The position numbers were made by a program, and so were the translations under genes. Below the pieces are notes generated by a model. That model did no database searches, was not told the origin of the DNA, and saw only the letters and a list, made by a program, of their open reading frames with translations. DNA of 36,395 nucleotides from Methanobacteriota archaeon (lineage in GTDB: Archaea; Thermoplasmatota; Poseidoniia; Poseidoniales; Thalassarchaeaceae): NCBI GenBank assembly GCA_011523055.1, contig WTHQ01000034.1:1-36395 (forward strand), written 5' to 3'. Positions 7,865 to 17,029 of the stretch are shown piece by piece; position 1 is the first letter of the stretch, and the number at the start of each line of letters is the position of its first letter.

Positions 7865-9529
7865 ATGAAATATGTGATCGTTACGGGGGGCGTCCTCTCT
7901 GGCTTGGGAAAAGGCATCACCGCAAGTAGCATAGGCGTCCTTATGAAATCAGTTGGACTGCGTGTTACCTCCATCAAGATTGACCCCTATCTGAATAGTG
8001 ATGCAGGGACGATGTCGCCCTTCGAGCATGGAGAAGTGTTTGTTCTCGATGACGGCGGAGAGGTTGATCTCGACCTTGGGAACTATGAGAGATTCCTAGA
8101 CATTTCCCTGACCAGGGACCACAACATCACAACAGGCAAGGTGTATTCTTCCGTTATCGAGAAAGAGAGGCGGGGGGACTACCTTGGCAAGACGGTACAA
8201 GTCATACCCCACATCACCGATGAGATACAAGATTGGATAGAGAGGGTCAGTGCGATCCCGACCGATGGCCTGGATGAGGCCCCTGATGCCTGTGTGATCG
8301 AGTTAGGGGGTACTGTCGGTGATATCGAGAGCTCGCCCTTCGTCGAGGCTCTGAGGCAATTTCAGTTCAGGGTTGGAAGAGAGAATGTCTGCTTTGTTCA
8401 TGTCAGCCTAGTGCCTGTGATGGGTCCCGTGGGAGAGCAGAAGACAAAACCAACACAACACACGGTGAAAGAGCTGAGAGGGTTGGGGATAACTCCTGAT
8501 TTGATCGTTTGCAGATCCAGTGAGCCGCTTCAGCAGGAGATTAAGGACAAGCTTGCCGCTTTTTGTCATGTCGAGCCTCGGGCGGTAATCTCCGCGCATG
8601 ACGTCTCAAATCTGTATCAGATTCCAATGTCATTCGAGAGGCAGGGAGTTAGATCAATGATCGCCGAATGTCTGGGTGTAGATACCACCGAGGATGACCA
8701 ATTCCTAGAGGGTTGGAGAGAGATGGCTGATCGAGTTGATGAGTTTCAAGATGAGGTTCGCATAGCAATGGTTGGCAAGTACACTGGGCTCTCCGATTCC
8801 TACCTCAGCGTCATCAAGGCACTACAACACTCGGCTATGGCCGTAAATCGAAGGTTGGTCATTGACTGGATTGAATCCACAGACCTTGACTCATCAAACT
8901 TAGACTCAAACCAAGATGGTTATTCGAAAGCATGGGGGAAGTTAGAGCTCGCTGATGGGATTCTAGTGCCGGGAGGATTTGGTAACAGAGGTGTTGAGGG
9001 AAAGATTGAGGCTGCAAGGTACGCGAGGGAGTCAGGGGTTCCTTATCTCGGAATTTGCCTCGGGCTTCAGATTGCCACCATTGAGTTTTGCAGGAACGAG
9101 CTAGGTCTTCTGGATGCGAACTCAGAAGAGTTCGTTGAGAACTCTGAGGATCTTGCGAACAAGGCGGTGGTGTTCATGCCAGAAATCTCCAAGACGCACA
9201 TGGGAGGGACAATGCGGTTGGGGTCCAAGGTTACGCCTTTCACCGTCGAGGATTGTAAAATGAAAAGGTTGTATGGGGGCGTTACAGAGGTCAGCGAACG
9301 GCACAGGCACAGATATGAAGTGAATCCTGATTTGATCGACAAGATCGAAGCGAAGGGCATGATATACGTTGGTAAGGACGAAACTGGCCAGAGATGTGAG
9401 ATCATGGAGCTAGAAGATCACCCATATTTCGTCGGGACTCAGTACCACCCTGAGTTCAAATCCCGCCCTGGCCGGCCTAGCCCCCCTTTCCTAGGCCTAA
9501 TGAAGGCAGCAGTAGGGCAAAATATGTGA
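7865..9529 (+). CDS. pyrG: CTP synthase
   Basis: This 554-residue enzyme makes CTP from UTP, ATP and glutamine in the cytosol. The amidoligase domain (about 1-270) opens with [20 protein letters not shown] and includes [18 protein letters not shown]. The C-terminal class I glutamine amidotransferase domain has the nucleophile in GICLGLQ (C398), [11 protein letters not shown], and the His-Glu pair in [17 protein letters not shown]. Length is close to bacterial and archaeal relatives. The ATG start is clear. The 108 bp upstream separates it from divergent tdh. Its TGA abuts the reverse-strand stop of the next gene in the palindrome TGATCA, leaving no spacer. Confidence 0.98.
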   Translation: MKYVIVTGGVLSGLGKGITASSIGVLMKSVGLRVTSIKIDPYLNSDAGTMSPFEHGEVFVLDDGGEVDLDLGNYERFLDISLTRDHNITTGKVYSSVIEKERRGDYLGKTVQVIPHITDEIQDWIERVSAIPTDGLDEAPDACVIELGGTVGDIESSPFVEALRQFQFRVGRENVCFVHVSLVPVMGPVGEQKTKPTQHTVKELRGLGITPDLIVCRSSEPLQQEIKDKLAAFCHVEPRAVISAHDVSNLYQIPMSFERQGVRSMIAECLGVDTTEDDQFLEGWREMADRVDEFQDEVRIAMVGKYTGLSDSYLSVIKALQHSAMAVNRRLVIDWIESTDLDSSNLDSNQDGYSKAWGKLELADGILVPGGFGNRGVEGKIEAARYARESGVPYLGICLGLQIATIEFCRNELGLLDANSEEFVENSEDLANKAVVFMPEISKTHMGGTMRLGSKVTPFTVEDCKMKRLYGGVTEVSERHRHRYEVNPDLIDKIEAKGMIYVGKDETGQRCEIMELEDHPYFVGTQYHPEFKSRPGRPSPPFLGLMKAAVGQNM

Positions 9530-10678
9530 TCAGTCAACTGAGATTGGTAATATTCTCGTTGTTCTGTATCCCTGTAACACTTTCAGATACCTCATTTCAG
9601 AGTAGTGTGTGTCGAGCGTGTCATCTCCCGTTTCGATCCTGAGCGCCCTAATTGACAGTAATTTAGACGGCGTGCAGATCCCGAGTACAGACTCCGGCCC
9701 AGCCTTCATGAGGACTCTCGGAGAAATCTGTAGATTCCCCCTGCCAATCAAGAAGCCCTGGCCCCCCATCGGGGAAAGTAGTATGGTAACCTCGCCATTG
9801 TGCCTCTCCAGCAGTTCCAAGATCCCTGATTCATCGAGATCCGAGCCAACCTGTTCGTTACCGATGGTGGCGTCTATGCCCAGCAAAGTTGGTTGAATTC
9901 CGCACATCCCACCGATCCTTGTCAAAGTCCCTCCTGAGCCCCAGACGATCAGCCTGTCTTTAGTCATCAGAACCTCATTTACGTGCTCTGCTAGACCCTC
10001 TATGATCTCGTCCTCGGATGCTGATTCCACCATTTCCTTTGCGCCCTGCATCCACCTTGGACTAGAGGGGGTCATTGCCTCAGCATAGAGACGGACTGAC
10101 CATTCTCCATCCCTGTACAATTCCTCATCGAGGTCCAGCACCTCGGTTGAGGCAATCAAGAGGTCTCCGTTCAACCAGCTGTTGACAACCTCTGCGGCAG
10201 CCTTCGGCGAGCTTGCGAAGCAACCGGAGTACATCTTCACGCCACAGGGAATCCCAACCACTGGCAGGTTACCAGATGAGTTGTCCGCCATGGCCTTGAC
10301 TATGTCGCGCGTGGTGCCATCGCCGCCGGCATAGAGAATCAGATCGGCATCCTCAGTGACCAGTTTTGACACTAGGTCAATGGTGTCTTGGTTTGATGTC
10401 GCATCGTCGGTCTCGTGGACGATGGATACATCAAGATCCAGTCCAGGGTCTAGCCAATCCGTTCCCATCCTGCCCTTGGACATTAGCAGTTCAACATCGT
10501 GGCTAACCAGGTGATTAGCTAGCAGGGACAAGGCCTTCATCGCTCTGGGTCCGGCGCGCTCTTCTGCGCCAGCATTCCTGGCTTCCCGCGCTAGGCCATC
10601 GGACCCCTTGAGGCCTAATCGTCCACCTAGTCCCGCATCTGGGTTGATGATCACTCCGATTCGAGCCACAATTCCCAT
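9530..10678 (-). CDS. ATP-NAD kinase/AcoX-like family protein
   Basis: This 382-residue protein belongs to the NAD-kinase/diacylglycerol-kinase-like fold and looks like the ATP-NAD/AcoX subgroup. Visible features are IGVIINPDAGLGGRLGLKGSDG at the N-terminus (a glycine-rich loop), then YAGGDGTTRDI, which carries the GGDGT phosphate-binding signature, then GIPCGVKMYSGCFA. The C-terminal part (LLSPMGGQGFLIGRGNLQIS) is typical of this subgroup and absent from classical NadK. The substrate is uncertain: phosphorylation of NAD is possible but unproven for most members. It begins with ATG at 10678, diverges from thrS across 131 bp, and its stop directly abuts that of pyrG. Confidence 0.8.
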   Translation of the reverse strand: MGIVARIGVIINPDAGLGGRLGLKGSDGLAREARNAGAEERAGPRAMKALSLLANHLVSHDVELLMSKGRMGTDWLDPGLDLDVSIVHETDDATSNQDTIDLVSKLVTEDADLILYAGGDGTTRDIVKAMADNSSGNLPVVGIPCGVKMYSGCFASSPKAAAEVVNSWLNGDLLIASTEVLDLDEELYRDGEWSVRLYAEAMTPSSPRWMQGAKEMVESASEDEIIEGLAEHVNEVLMTKDRLIVWGSGGTLTRIGGMCGIQPTLLGIDATIGNEQVGSDLDESGILELLERHNGEVTILLSPMGGQGFLIGRGNLQISPRVLMKAGPESVLGICTPSKLLSIRALRIETGDDTLDTHYSEMRYLKVLQGYRTTRILPISVD

Positions 10679-10714
10679 GGGGGGCTGCTTTTCTTATGGA
10701 TGTGTATCACAGCC

Positions 10715-10746
10715 TCATCGAGATGGCACTTACTCTGATCGAGATG
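10715..10746. promoter_or_regulatory. Two direct repeats in the divergent gap upstream of thrS
   Basis: The near-identical 11-mers TCATCGAGATG (10715-10725) and TGATCGAGATG (10736-10746) are spaced exactly 21 bp apart, about two helical turns, in the 131-bp region between the NAD-kinase-like gene and thrS. Such phasing suits a dimeric regulator on one DNA face. No known motif is recognised, and chance cannot be excluded. Confidence 0.3.
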
Positions 10747-10809
10747 TACCAATCTTCTCATCCATGGTGTTCATAACCCAAGGGCTCATACTAACGAACA
10801 GGGGTCACA

Positions 10810-12753
10810 ATGGGTATGTTGAGCGTTAGTCTTCCCGATGGCGTGACGCATGAATACGCCAGTGGCACAACAGTTGGAGAGGTAATTCGAAATGTGTATG
10901 GGAAAAAATCAGGGGCCGTGGCTGCATTAGTCGATGGGAGAGAGAGGGACTTCTCCCACGTTTTGAGTCAAGATTGCGATATCCATCCCATTCTCGGTGG
11001 GTCGGACGCTGGAAGATACATCCTGAGGCATTCTTGTGCTCATCTACTGGCACAGGCTGTTGTTGAATTGTATCCCGAGGCTCAGCCTACTATCGGACCT
11101 CCAATCGACAACGGGTTCTACTACGATTTCAACATGGATCCGATCGGCGATGAGGACCTAAAGAGAATAGAGAAGAAGATGCAGGAGCATGTCAGGTCGA
11201 ATCATGTGTTGATTCGAGAAGAGCATGATCGCAACAACCTCAGAGAAATGTTCTCTCAAAATCCATTCAAGCTAGAGATAATTGATGACAAACTGGGTGA
11301 TGATGCTGGTTCGTCTGTGTATCGCCAAGGGGACTTCGTGGACCTTTGCTTAGGCCCCCATGTTCCTTCGACCTCTTTTCTGAGGTGGTTCAAGCTCACC
11401 AGCACGAGCCAAGCTTATTGGAAAGGTGACAAGGCGAGGGGGTCGCTGGTTAGAATCTATGGGATGTGCTATCACACCAAGGACGAGCTCAGGGAGAGGG
11501 AACGTCAGATAGAGGAGGCGGCAAAGAGGGACCACAAGAAAATAGGGAAGGAGATGGAGCTCTATATGATCGATGAGATGATCGGGAAGGGACTCCCAGT
11601 ATGGTTGCCTAATGGTGAGATCCTAAAGTCAGAGATTGAGCGTTTTGCCATTGAGACCGAGGAGAGGTATGGATATCAACGGGTTACAACTCCCGTGCTC
11701 GCCAAGAGGCAACTCTTCGAGACTAGTGGACACCTCCCTCACTACGCTGACGGGATGTACCCCCCAATGGAAATGGACGATGGCACATATTACCTCAAGG
11801 CGATGAACTGTCCAATGCATCACTTGGTATTCAACAACAAAAAAAGATCCTATCGAGACCTGCCCCTGAGGATAGCAGAGTACGGGACCGTCTACAGGAA
11901 CGAGTTGTCAGGCACTCTGGCGGGACTGCTCAGGGTGAGAATGTTGTCCATGAACGATGCTCACATCTACTGCACTATCGAACAAGTTGCTGAGGAAGTT
12001 GCCGCCAACGTGAGGATGGTTCAGGACTACTATGCAGCGTTTGGCTTCGAAGACTACTCATTCAGACTGTCTTTATGGGATCCGGAAAAAAAATCGAAGT
12101 ACATTGATCAGCCTGAGAACTGGAGGGAGTCAGAGAACAGGTTGAGAGGAATCATGGACGACCTGGGCGTTGACTACATCGAAGCGGTTGGCGAAGCAGC
12201 ATTCTACGGGCCCAAGGTGGATATACAATTCAGGACGGCCTTGGGCCGGGAGGAGTCGATGTCCACGATACAACTTGACTTTGCGGCAAAGGAGAGGTTT
12301 GGCCTTTCCTACATGGATGAAAATGGGGTACAGAACGAAGAGGTTCTGGTGATCCATCGAGCACCCCTATCGACTCACGAGAGGTTCGTGGCCTTCCTAA
12401 CCGAGCATTGGATGGGCAACTTTCCCACGTGGATTTCCCCCATCCAGACCCAGATTATCACAATTTCAGAACGGCACAGTGATCATGCCAGGGAGGTTGC
12501 GCGCAGGCTAAGAGAAAGCAGAATCAGGGTCTCGATCGATGACTCAGACAGTACGATCGGCCGCAAGATCAGGACACACAGGAAGATGCGTCCAGCCTAC
12601 ATGGTGATCATTGGAGATGATGAGTCTGCGAATGGAACTGTGTCAATCAGGGCTAGGAACGGAGATCAACGAAACGGGGTCTCTTTGGATGAATTCTTAC
12701 TTGGCATAACAGAGGAAGTTAACAATAGGAGTTCTGAGTTGACCCTAGTTTAG
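10810..12753 (+). CDS. thrS: Threonyl-tRNA synthetase, with bacterial-type editing domain
   Basis: This 647-residue class II synthetase charges tRNA-Thr. Domain order is an N-terminal TGS domain (1-60), the N2 editing domain with HSCAH (H74 and H78) and CLGPHVP, the catalytic core (ETSGHLPHYADGMY, NCPMHHLVF, YRNELSGTLAGLLRVR, YGPKVDIQF, HRAPLSTHERF) and the C-terminal anticodon-binding domain (TISERHSDHAREVA). The editing domain with its HxxxH motif is the bacterial/eukaryotic type, not the D-aminoacyl-deacylase-like N-terminal domain of many archaeal ThrRS. Acquisition from bacteria is therefore likely. ATG at 10810 is the chosen start, and a second ATG lies two codons on. Two phased repeats lie upstream. 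Confidence 0.97.
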   Translation: MGMLSVSLPDGVTHEYASGTTVGEVIRNVYGKKSGAVAALVDGRERDFSHVLSQDCDIHPILGGSDAGRYILRHSCAHLLAQAVVELYPEAQPTIGPPIDNGFYYDFNMDPIGDEDLKRIEKKMQEHVRSNHVLIREEHDRNNLREMFSQNPFKLEIIDDKLGDDAGSSVYRQGDFVDLCLGPHVPSTSFLRWFKLTSTSQAYWKGDKARGSLVRIYGMCYHTKDELRERERQIEEAAKRDHKKIGKEMELYMIDEMIGKGLPVWLPNGEILKSEIERFAIETEERYGYQRVTTPVLAKRQLFETSGHLPHYADGMYPPMEMDDGTYYLKAMNCPMHHLVFNNKKRSYRDLPLRIAEYGTVYRNELSGTLAGLLRVRMLSMNDAHIYCTIEQVAEEVAANVRMVQDYYAAFGFEDYSFRLSLWDPEKKSKYIDQPENWRESENRLRGIMDDLGVDYIEAVGEAAFYGPKVDIQFRTALGREESMSTIQLDFAAKERFGLSYMDENGVQNEEVLVIHRAPLSTHERFVAFLTEHWMGNFPTWISPIQTQIITISERHSDHAREVARRLRESRIRVSIDDSDSTIGRKIRTHRKMRPAYMVIIGDDESANGTVSIRARNGDQRNGVSLDEFLLGITEEVNNRSSELTLV

Positions 12754-12795
12754 GGCAATGGGTGGATTTTACAATTTTCTTTGATGGAGGGCCAT

Positions 12796-13623
12796 ATGAG
12801 TTCCAATGCAAATACGCCTCGACCCGCAGAGGGATGGAGGGAGAAGATCCATGAGGTCATCTTCGAGGCAGACACCCGACAAGGTCGAGTGTTCGACATC
12901 TTGCTGATGGTTTCTATCGTTCTCTCGGTAATGACAGTGAGCCTAGAGAGTGTCGATTCCATCAATTCCAACTATGGTCGGGAGTTGAACCTTGCAGAAT
13001 GGGGTTTCACGATACTATTCACGATTGAATACTTCCTTAGGCTCATATCCGTGAAAAAGCCGCAACGATATGCTTTCTCGACCTTCGGATTGATTGACTT
13101 CATCTCAATCATGCCGACATACCTAAGCTTCGTCATCCCCAACTCTTCTTCGTTCTTGGTACTACGGTCACTGAGGCTGCTGAGGGCATTCAGGGTCTTG
13201 AAATTAACAAGATACTTCGGTGAGGCCTCGGCTTTGAAGAGGGCTTTGCACCAATCTAGGATGAGAATAGTTGTGTTCCTTTTCGCAGTGTTCATCATTT
13301 GCATCATCAGTGGAGCACTCCTGTACCTGGTAGAGGGCGAGAGCAATGATGGATTTACCTCGATACCTCAAGGGGTGTACTGGGCCATAGTCACACTGAC
13401 AAGCACGGGATATGGGGATACGGTGCCAATCACACCGATTGGGAAGGCAATATCGGTATTCATCATGATGATGGGGTACAGCTTGATCATCGTACCTACA
13501 GGGATCATATCTACAGCCTTGATGCAGCCTGAGCCGATAAGCACTCAATCGTGTCCATCATGCTCGTTGGGGGGGCACGACTATGGCGCAAAATTCTGCA
13601 AGCACTGCGGAAGCCTGCTTTGA
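12796..13623 (+). CDS. Voltage-gated-type cation (K+) channel with C-terminal zinc ribbon
   Basis: This is a six-helix ion channel subunit of about 275 residues. Helices S1 (ILLMVSIVLSVMTVSL), S2 (WGFTILFTIEYFLRLI) and S3 (FGLIDFISIMPTYLSF) precede an S4 with regularly spaced arginines (LRSLRLLRAFRVLKLTRYF). The pore loop reads TLTSTGYGDTVP, giving the K+ selectivity filter TGYGD, and S6 follows. The last 25 residues hold CPSC and CKHC, a four-cysteine zinc ribbon on the cytoplasmic side, which is unusual for this family. ATG at 12796 is preferred because GGAGGG lies 4 bp upstream; ATG at 12784 and TTG at 12781 are alternatives. The zinc ribbon could be a gating or assembly module. Confidence 0.88.
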   Translation: MSSNANTPRPAEGWREKIHEVIFEADTRQGRVFDILLMVSIVLSVMTVSLESVDSINSNYGRELNLAEWGFTILFTIEYFLRLISVKKPQRYAFSTFGLIDFISIMPTYLSFVIPNSSSFLVLRSLRLLRAFRVLKLTRYFGEASALKRALHQSRMRIVVFLFAVFIICIISGALLYLVEGESNDGFTSIPQGVYWAIVTLTSTGYGDTVPITPIGKAISVFIMMMGYSLIIVPTGIISTALMQPEPISTQSCPSCSLGGHDYGAKFCKHCGSLL

Positions 13624-13636
13624 TTTTGGCCCGAGA

Positions 13637-14680
13637 ATGTTACAATTTTCCGCTCTTTTGAAATCATCGATTGAACTCCGCGGGGCTGTGATCATCTCCA
13701 GAACCCCTGTCAGGGTCTCATTCTGCGGGGGCGGCACTGACTTGGACAGCTTTGCGAAAACAGAAGATCTAGGGGGCATGGTCATCTCTGCCGCGATATC
13801 GAAATACATCTATGTCACCGTGAATAATCGCTTTGACAGAAGGATTAGGCTCTCATATTCAAAGATGGAAACCGTAAATCGGGTCGAGGAAATTGAGCAT
13901 GACCTGATCAGGGAGGCAATGAGGGCCACTGGCGTGTCCGACGGGGTGGAGATTACCACGATTGCGGACATACCGTCCAGGGGAACCGGCTTGGGATCCT
14001 CGTCAGCAGTGACGGTTGGGGTACTGAATGCGTTACATAGCCTCGTCGGGGAGGATGTCGATGCGCGGAAACTCGCTTCAGAGGCCTGTGAGATAGAAAT
14101 TGAAAAGTTGGGAGAACCAATTGGAAGGCAGGATCAGTACGCTGCAGCATTCGGTGGATTAAATCGCATTACATTCGACAAGAACGGTGTCAAAGTATGT
14201 CCCATATCGCTGTCGAAAAGCACGCTAGAGAGGATCGAGAGTGAGTTCAGCCTTGTCTACACAGATACCACTAGGAGTGCCTCTGCAGTTCTATCCGAGC
14301 CTCCATCGAACTCCGAGGACAAGTTGAAGCGATTGAGGATGATACGCGACCAAGCCACTGAGGCAGAGAGGATGATCAGATCTGGCGAGATAGAGGCCCT
14401 TGGTAGGCTCCTTGGCGATGCGTGGGGGGTGAAGCGGGGCCTTTCGCCTTCGGTCTCTAACGATGGATTGGACTCATTGTACGCCAGATTGTTGGAACTT
14501 GGGGCCAATGGAGGGAAGCTTCTCGGCGCGGGGGGCGGTGGCTTCTTCTTGATTCACGGAGAATCTGATCTCCGCTCAAGGCTTATTGATGAACTCCCGA
14601 CTCAAAACACAGTGATTCCGTTTAGAGTGGACTTCGATGGGTCGAGGATCATCCATCCAATGAAAGGCTCGATTCCTTAA
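13637..14680 (+). CDS. hddA: D-glycero-D-manno-heptose 7-phosphate kinase-like GHMP kinase
   Basis: This GHMP-family sugar kinase closely resembles HddA, which phosphorylates heptose 7-phosphate at C1 on the way to GDP- or ADP-heptose for surface glycans. The first conserved segment, IISRTPVRVSFCGGGTDLD, matches the usual HddA N-terminus. The ATP loop is GTGLGSSSAV, followed by EPIGRQDQYAAAFGGLN and the C-terminal GGKLLGAGGGGFFLI. ATG at 13637 lies 13 bp after the channel stop; GTG at 13688 would start right at the conserved core, and ATG at 13583 would overlap the channel gene. Its 3' end overlaps convergent gmhA by 32 bp. A phosphoheptose isomerase next door supports the heptose assignment, but another GHMP substrate remains possible. 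Confidence 0.82.
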   Translation: MLQFSALLKSSIELRGAVIISRTPVRVSFCGGGTDLDSFAKTEDLGGMVISAAISKYIYVTVNNRFDRRIRLSYSKMETVNRVEEIEHDLIREAMRATGVSDGVEITTIADIPSRGTGLGSSSAVTVGVLNALHSLVGEDVDARKLASEACEIEIEKLGEPIGRQDQYAAAFGGLNRITFDKNGVKVCPISLSKSTLERIESEFSLVYTDTTRSASAVLSEPPSNSEDKLKRLRMIRDQATEAERMIRSGEIEALGRLLGDAWGVKRGLSPSVSNDGLDSLYARLLELGANGGKLLGAGGGGFFLIHGESDLRSRLIDELPTQNTVIPFRVDFDGSRIIHPMKGSIP

Positions 14681-15275
14681 CCGCCTCTTTGACTATGTGG
14701 TTTACAATTAGTTGCACATCCTCGATTCTCTCCATGGATGATGTAGGTGCAATAAGGCATATGTCCACGATAGATGGTAGTTTGCCACCGCCGCCTCCCT
14801 TGTAGTCACCTGTCACAGCAGCGGTTGTGCAACCATGATCCTTTGCGAATTTCAGGCCTCTCAGTACATTCTCGCTGTTTCCAGAACCACTGAATCCAAC
14901 CACTAGATCGCCAGGTCGAAGAAACGTCTCGAGTTGTCCCACGAAGACCTCATCGTAATCGACGTCATTCGCGAAGGCCGTTAGCGAGGCTACATTGTCA
15001 ACGTGAGAGATGGTGCGAACTCGTAGCTCCTTGGACCAATCTCCTGCGCTGTGGGAGGGAGTTGCCGCACTCCCCCCATTTCCGATAAAGTGTATTGTGG
15101 CGTCACTTCGGACTGCCTCTACCACTTCGTTGTATAATTTTTCCAATTCATCGATTGACATCTCTGAAATCGTCCTCCTGAGGTCTTCAATGTACGCCTC
15201 AGCGAAGGATTGGAAATCGAATTGCACAACCTTCGCAGGTTGTGTTTCTTTATTGATTTGACCTGCTTTCATCAA
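14649..15275 (-). CDS. gmhA: Phosphoheptose (sedoheptulose 7-phosphate) isomerase, SIS domain
   Basis: This 208-residue single SIS-domain protein probably converts sedoheptulose 7-phosphate to heptose 7-phosphate, the substrate of the neighbouring HddA-like kinase. IGNGGSAAT binds the phosphate, KELRV keeps the glutamate after it, VVGFSGSGNSENVLRG is the second phosphate loop, and the C-terminal helix DVQLIVNHIVKEA keeps the conserved histidine. The sequence after GNGGSAA (TPSHSAGDWSKEL) departs from the enterobacterial form, so substrate specificity is inferred. Its ATG overlaps the stop of the upstream membrane-protein gene by 4 bp, a sign of translational coupling. It is the last gene of a four-gene minus-strand operon and overlaps hddA by 32 bp. 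Confidence 0.85.
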   Translation of the reverse strand: MMKAGQINKETQPAKVVQFDFQSFAEAYIEDLRRTISEMSIDELEKLYNEVVEAVRSDATIHFIGNGGSAATPSHSAGDWSKELRVRTISHVDNVASLTAFANDVDYDEVFVGQLETFLRPGDLVVGFSGSGNSENVLRGLKFAKDHGCTTAAVTGDYKGGGGGKLPSIVDICLIAPTSSMERIEDVQLIVNHIVKEAVKESSLSLDG

Positions 15276-16984
15276 ACCAATCTCCTAAGCGCCTCAATCC
15301 CCTCATCGGCCTTACCCATGTTCGACCTTGATAGATGATAAGCACCCTTATTGAAATTCAGCCTAGCCTCAGTTACGTTCTTCTCAACCATTTTCCTTGT
15401 AGGGTGCATAGGGCCAATTGAATTTGCTTCAAGTCGCTTCCTCGTCTTTTTCCACTCATCTTCTATGAACAACAAGAGCTCCTTGGTATCTCGTTCGATG
15501 TCCTGCAGAGAGTCAAGCTCGTCTAGAACCTCCTTCAGAGTTGAGTCTGCCTCGATCCAAGACCCTGATCTTGACATCTCCATTGACTCCTCAATTTTTG
15601 ACAAAATCCTGTCCTTGTGATAATCTGGGATTCGTTTTTCAATTGTGGATCGCTGCCTGATTGACTGATTGAACGACCTTTTTGATTCTCTTCTGCCAGA
15701 GAGGGTCCTATCGATGGAGTCCAGTGCCCCCATTGCGACCGAGAGTTCCCCTCTGAGGATCATGTCGTCTATTGAGTCCAGCTTTTCCTTGAAATTCGGT
15801 AACAGATCATCGTGTTCGGACTCTAGTTCCCTTTCGATCTCACCTCTCTTCGACCTCACTCTCTCGATGGCCTCATCCAAAGATTGTATTTGCTCGGGAA
15901 GAGTTTTCAATATTCTCAGTGCTTCGTCTGGCCTATGGTCTTCCATGGCTTCTCTCGCAATCTGGATCAAGCCTTTGATGGTCTGGCTCTGTGTCGATTC
16001 ATGTCCGCCTTCGATGGACTCAGCCTCGTGTAGTGCTTTAGTTGCTGATTCCCAGTAATCACAAATCCGGGTTGCAGAAATCTGAGCGGATCGGTAATGT
16101 GCCTCAGCCTTTCGGAAAGAGCCCAAAGAGCGTTCATTGTCCCCCTCAGACAACAACTTTGCAGGCTCATCGACTTCAGGTGCGATACCGGTTGCTCTAT
16201 CGACAAGGGGCTTCACGACACTACGGAGCTCAATGAGATCCTCATCAAGTGCTAGTGCTGAATCTATCTCTCTTCTTACAGAATCTAGTCTTTTCGATCC
16301 ATTCAAGGTGTTTTTCCAACCTTCTTCCCTTGCTAGCTTCAACAATGAGGATGCTTGATCCAGAATAATCCCGCGCTCGTTGATTTCTAGGATCTCGCTC
16401 TCAATTTCATCTATCGCTCTCATCAGTGCGCTTCTTCCATGATTGGAGGGATCCTTCCTAAGGACGTCGTATGCTAGAATCAGGACCATGATTGACGTTG
16501 AGAAGGCTATCACCTCATTGCTTGATGCCTTGCTGATCATGATGGCCACTGAGGTCGAGACCCCGAATCCACCCAGAATCCCCCTGTATCTTCTCCCCAG
16601 TACTGAATGGGAGTATGCCCTTCTACTGTGCTCCTGAAGGAGTATGGCGACCAGTAGGAAGATGAGCGAAGACGCGATTTCGTCAGATCCGTCACCAGGC
16701 GTAACCGAGAAGGCGATTAGGATGGGCCATGATATTGAGGAGATTGATGCTACCCTGGTCTGATTTCTGTCCCCCTCCGAGGCAAGGTCGGATATGACGA
16801 GTGCCATCAGGAAGATGACCAATACATCAACAACGCTCTGAGACGTCCAACTTTGGCTTAATGCCCCATCTGCAATTCTGCTCGCTCCGATTGAGATTAT
16901 CACAAGAGTGGTGACCATGGTCAGTCTACCCACATTCCTCCTTTGACGATCGACCCCTTTGTCGGCGTAATCAAGGGGAAGCAT
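15272..16984 (-). CDS. Unrecognised 6-TM membrane protein with long cytoplasmic coiled coil
   Basis: I do not recognise this 570-residue protein. The first 185 residues contain about six hydrophobic helices (for example LTMVTTLVIISIGASRI, VVDVLVIFLMALVISDL, SLIFLLVAILLQEH, FSTSIMVLILAYDVL). The remaining two thirds are highly charged, predicted helical and heptad-rich, full of Glu, Arg, Ser and Leu with no cysteine-rich or enzymatic motif, and resemble stacked coiled-coil or TPR-like helices (HEAESIEGGHESTQ, LRILKTLPEQIQSLDE). It lies between a large surface protein gene 45 bp upstream and gmhA, with which it shares ATGA. The architecture suggests a membrane scaffold, perhaps linking the surface or glycan machinery to the cell interior. 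That role is inference only. Confidence 0.75.
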   Translation of the reverse strand: MLPLDYADKGVDRQRRNVGRLTMVTTLVIISIGASRIADGALSQSWTSQSVVDVLVIFLMALVISDLASEGDRNQTRVASISSISWPILIAFSVTPGDGSDEIASSLIFLLVAILLQEHSRRAYSHSVLGRRYRGILGGFGVSTSVAIMISKASSNEVIAFSTSIMVLILAYDVLRKDPSNHGRSALMRAIDEIESEILEINERGIILDQASSLLKLAREEGWKNTLNGSKRLDSVRREIDSALALDEDLIELRSVVKPLVDRATGIAPEVDEPAKLLSEGDNERSLGSFRKAEAHYRSAQISATRICDYWESATKALHEAESIEGGHESTQSQTIKGLIQIAREAMEDHRPDEALRILKTLPEQIQSLDEAIERVRSKRGEIERELESEHDDLLPNFKEKLDSIDDMILRGELSVAMGALDSIDRTLSGRRESKRSFNQSIRQRSTIEKRIPDYHKDRILSKIEESMEMSRSGSWIEADSTLKEVLDELDSLQDIERDTKELLLFIEDEWKKTRKRLEANSIGPMHPTRKMVEKNVTEARLNFNKGAYHLSRSNMGKADEGIEALRRLV

Positions 16985-17029
16985 GTGCGGGGGAGAGCAT
17001 CTGCCCCAAAGAATTACTTGGTGTTTAGT

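Noticed and set aside
13583-13636. 18-codon N-terminal extension of the heptose kinase
   Set aside because: It would overlap the channel's zinc-ribbon coding region, while the kinase family normally starts close to the RTPVRVSF segment.
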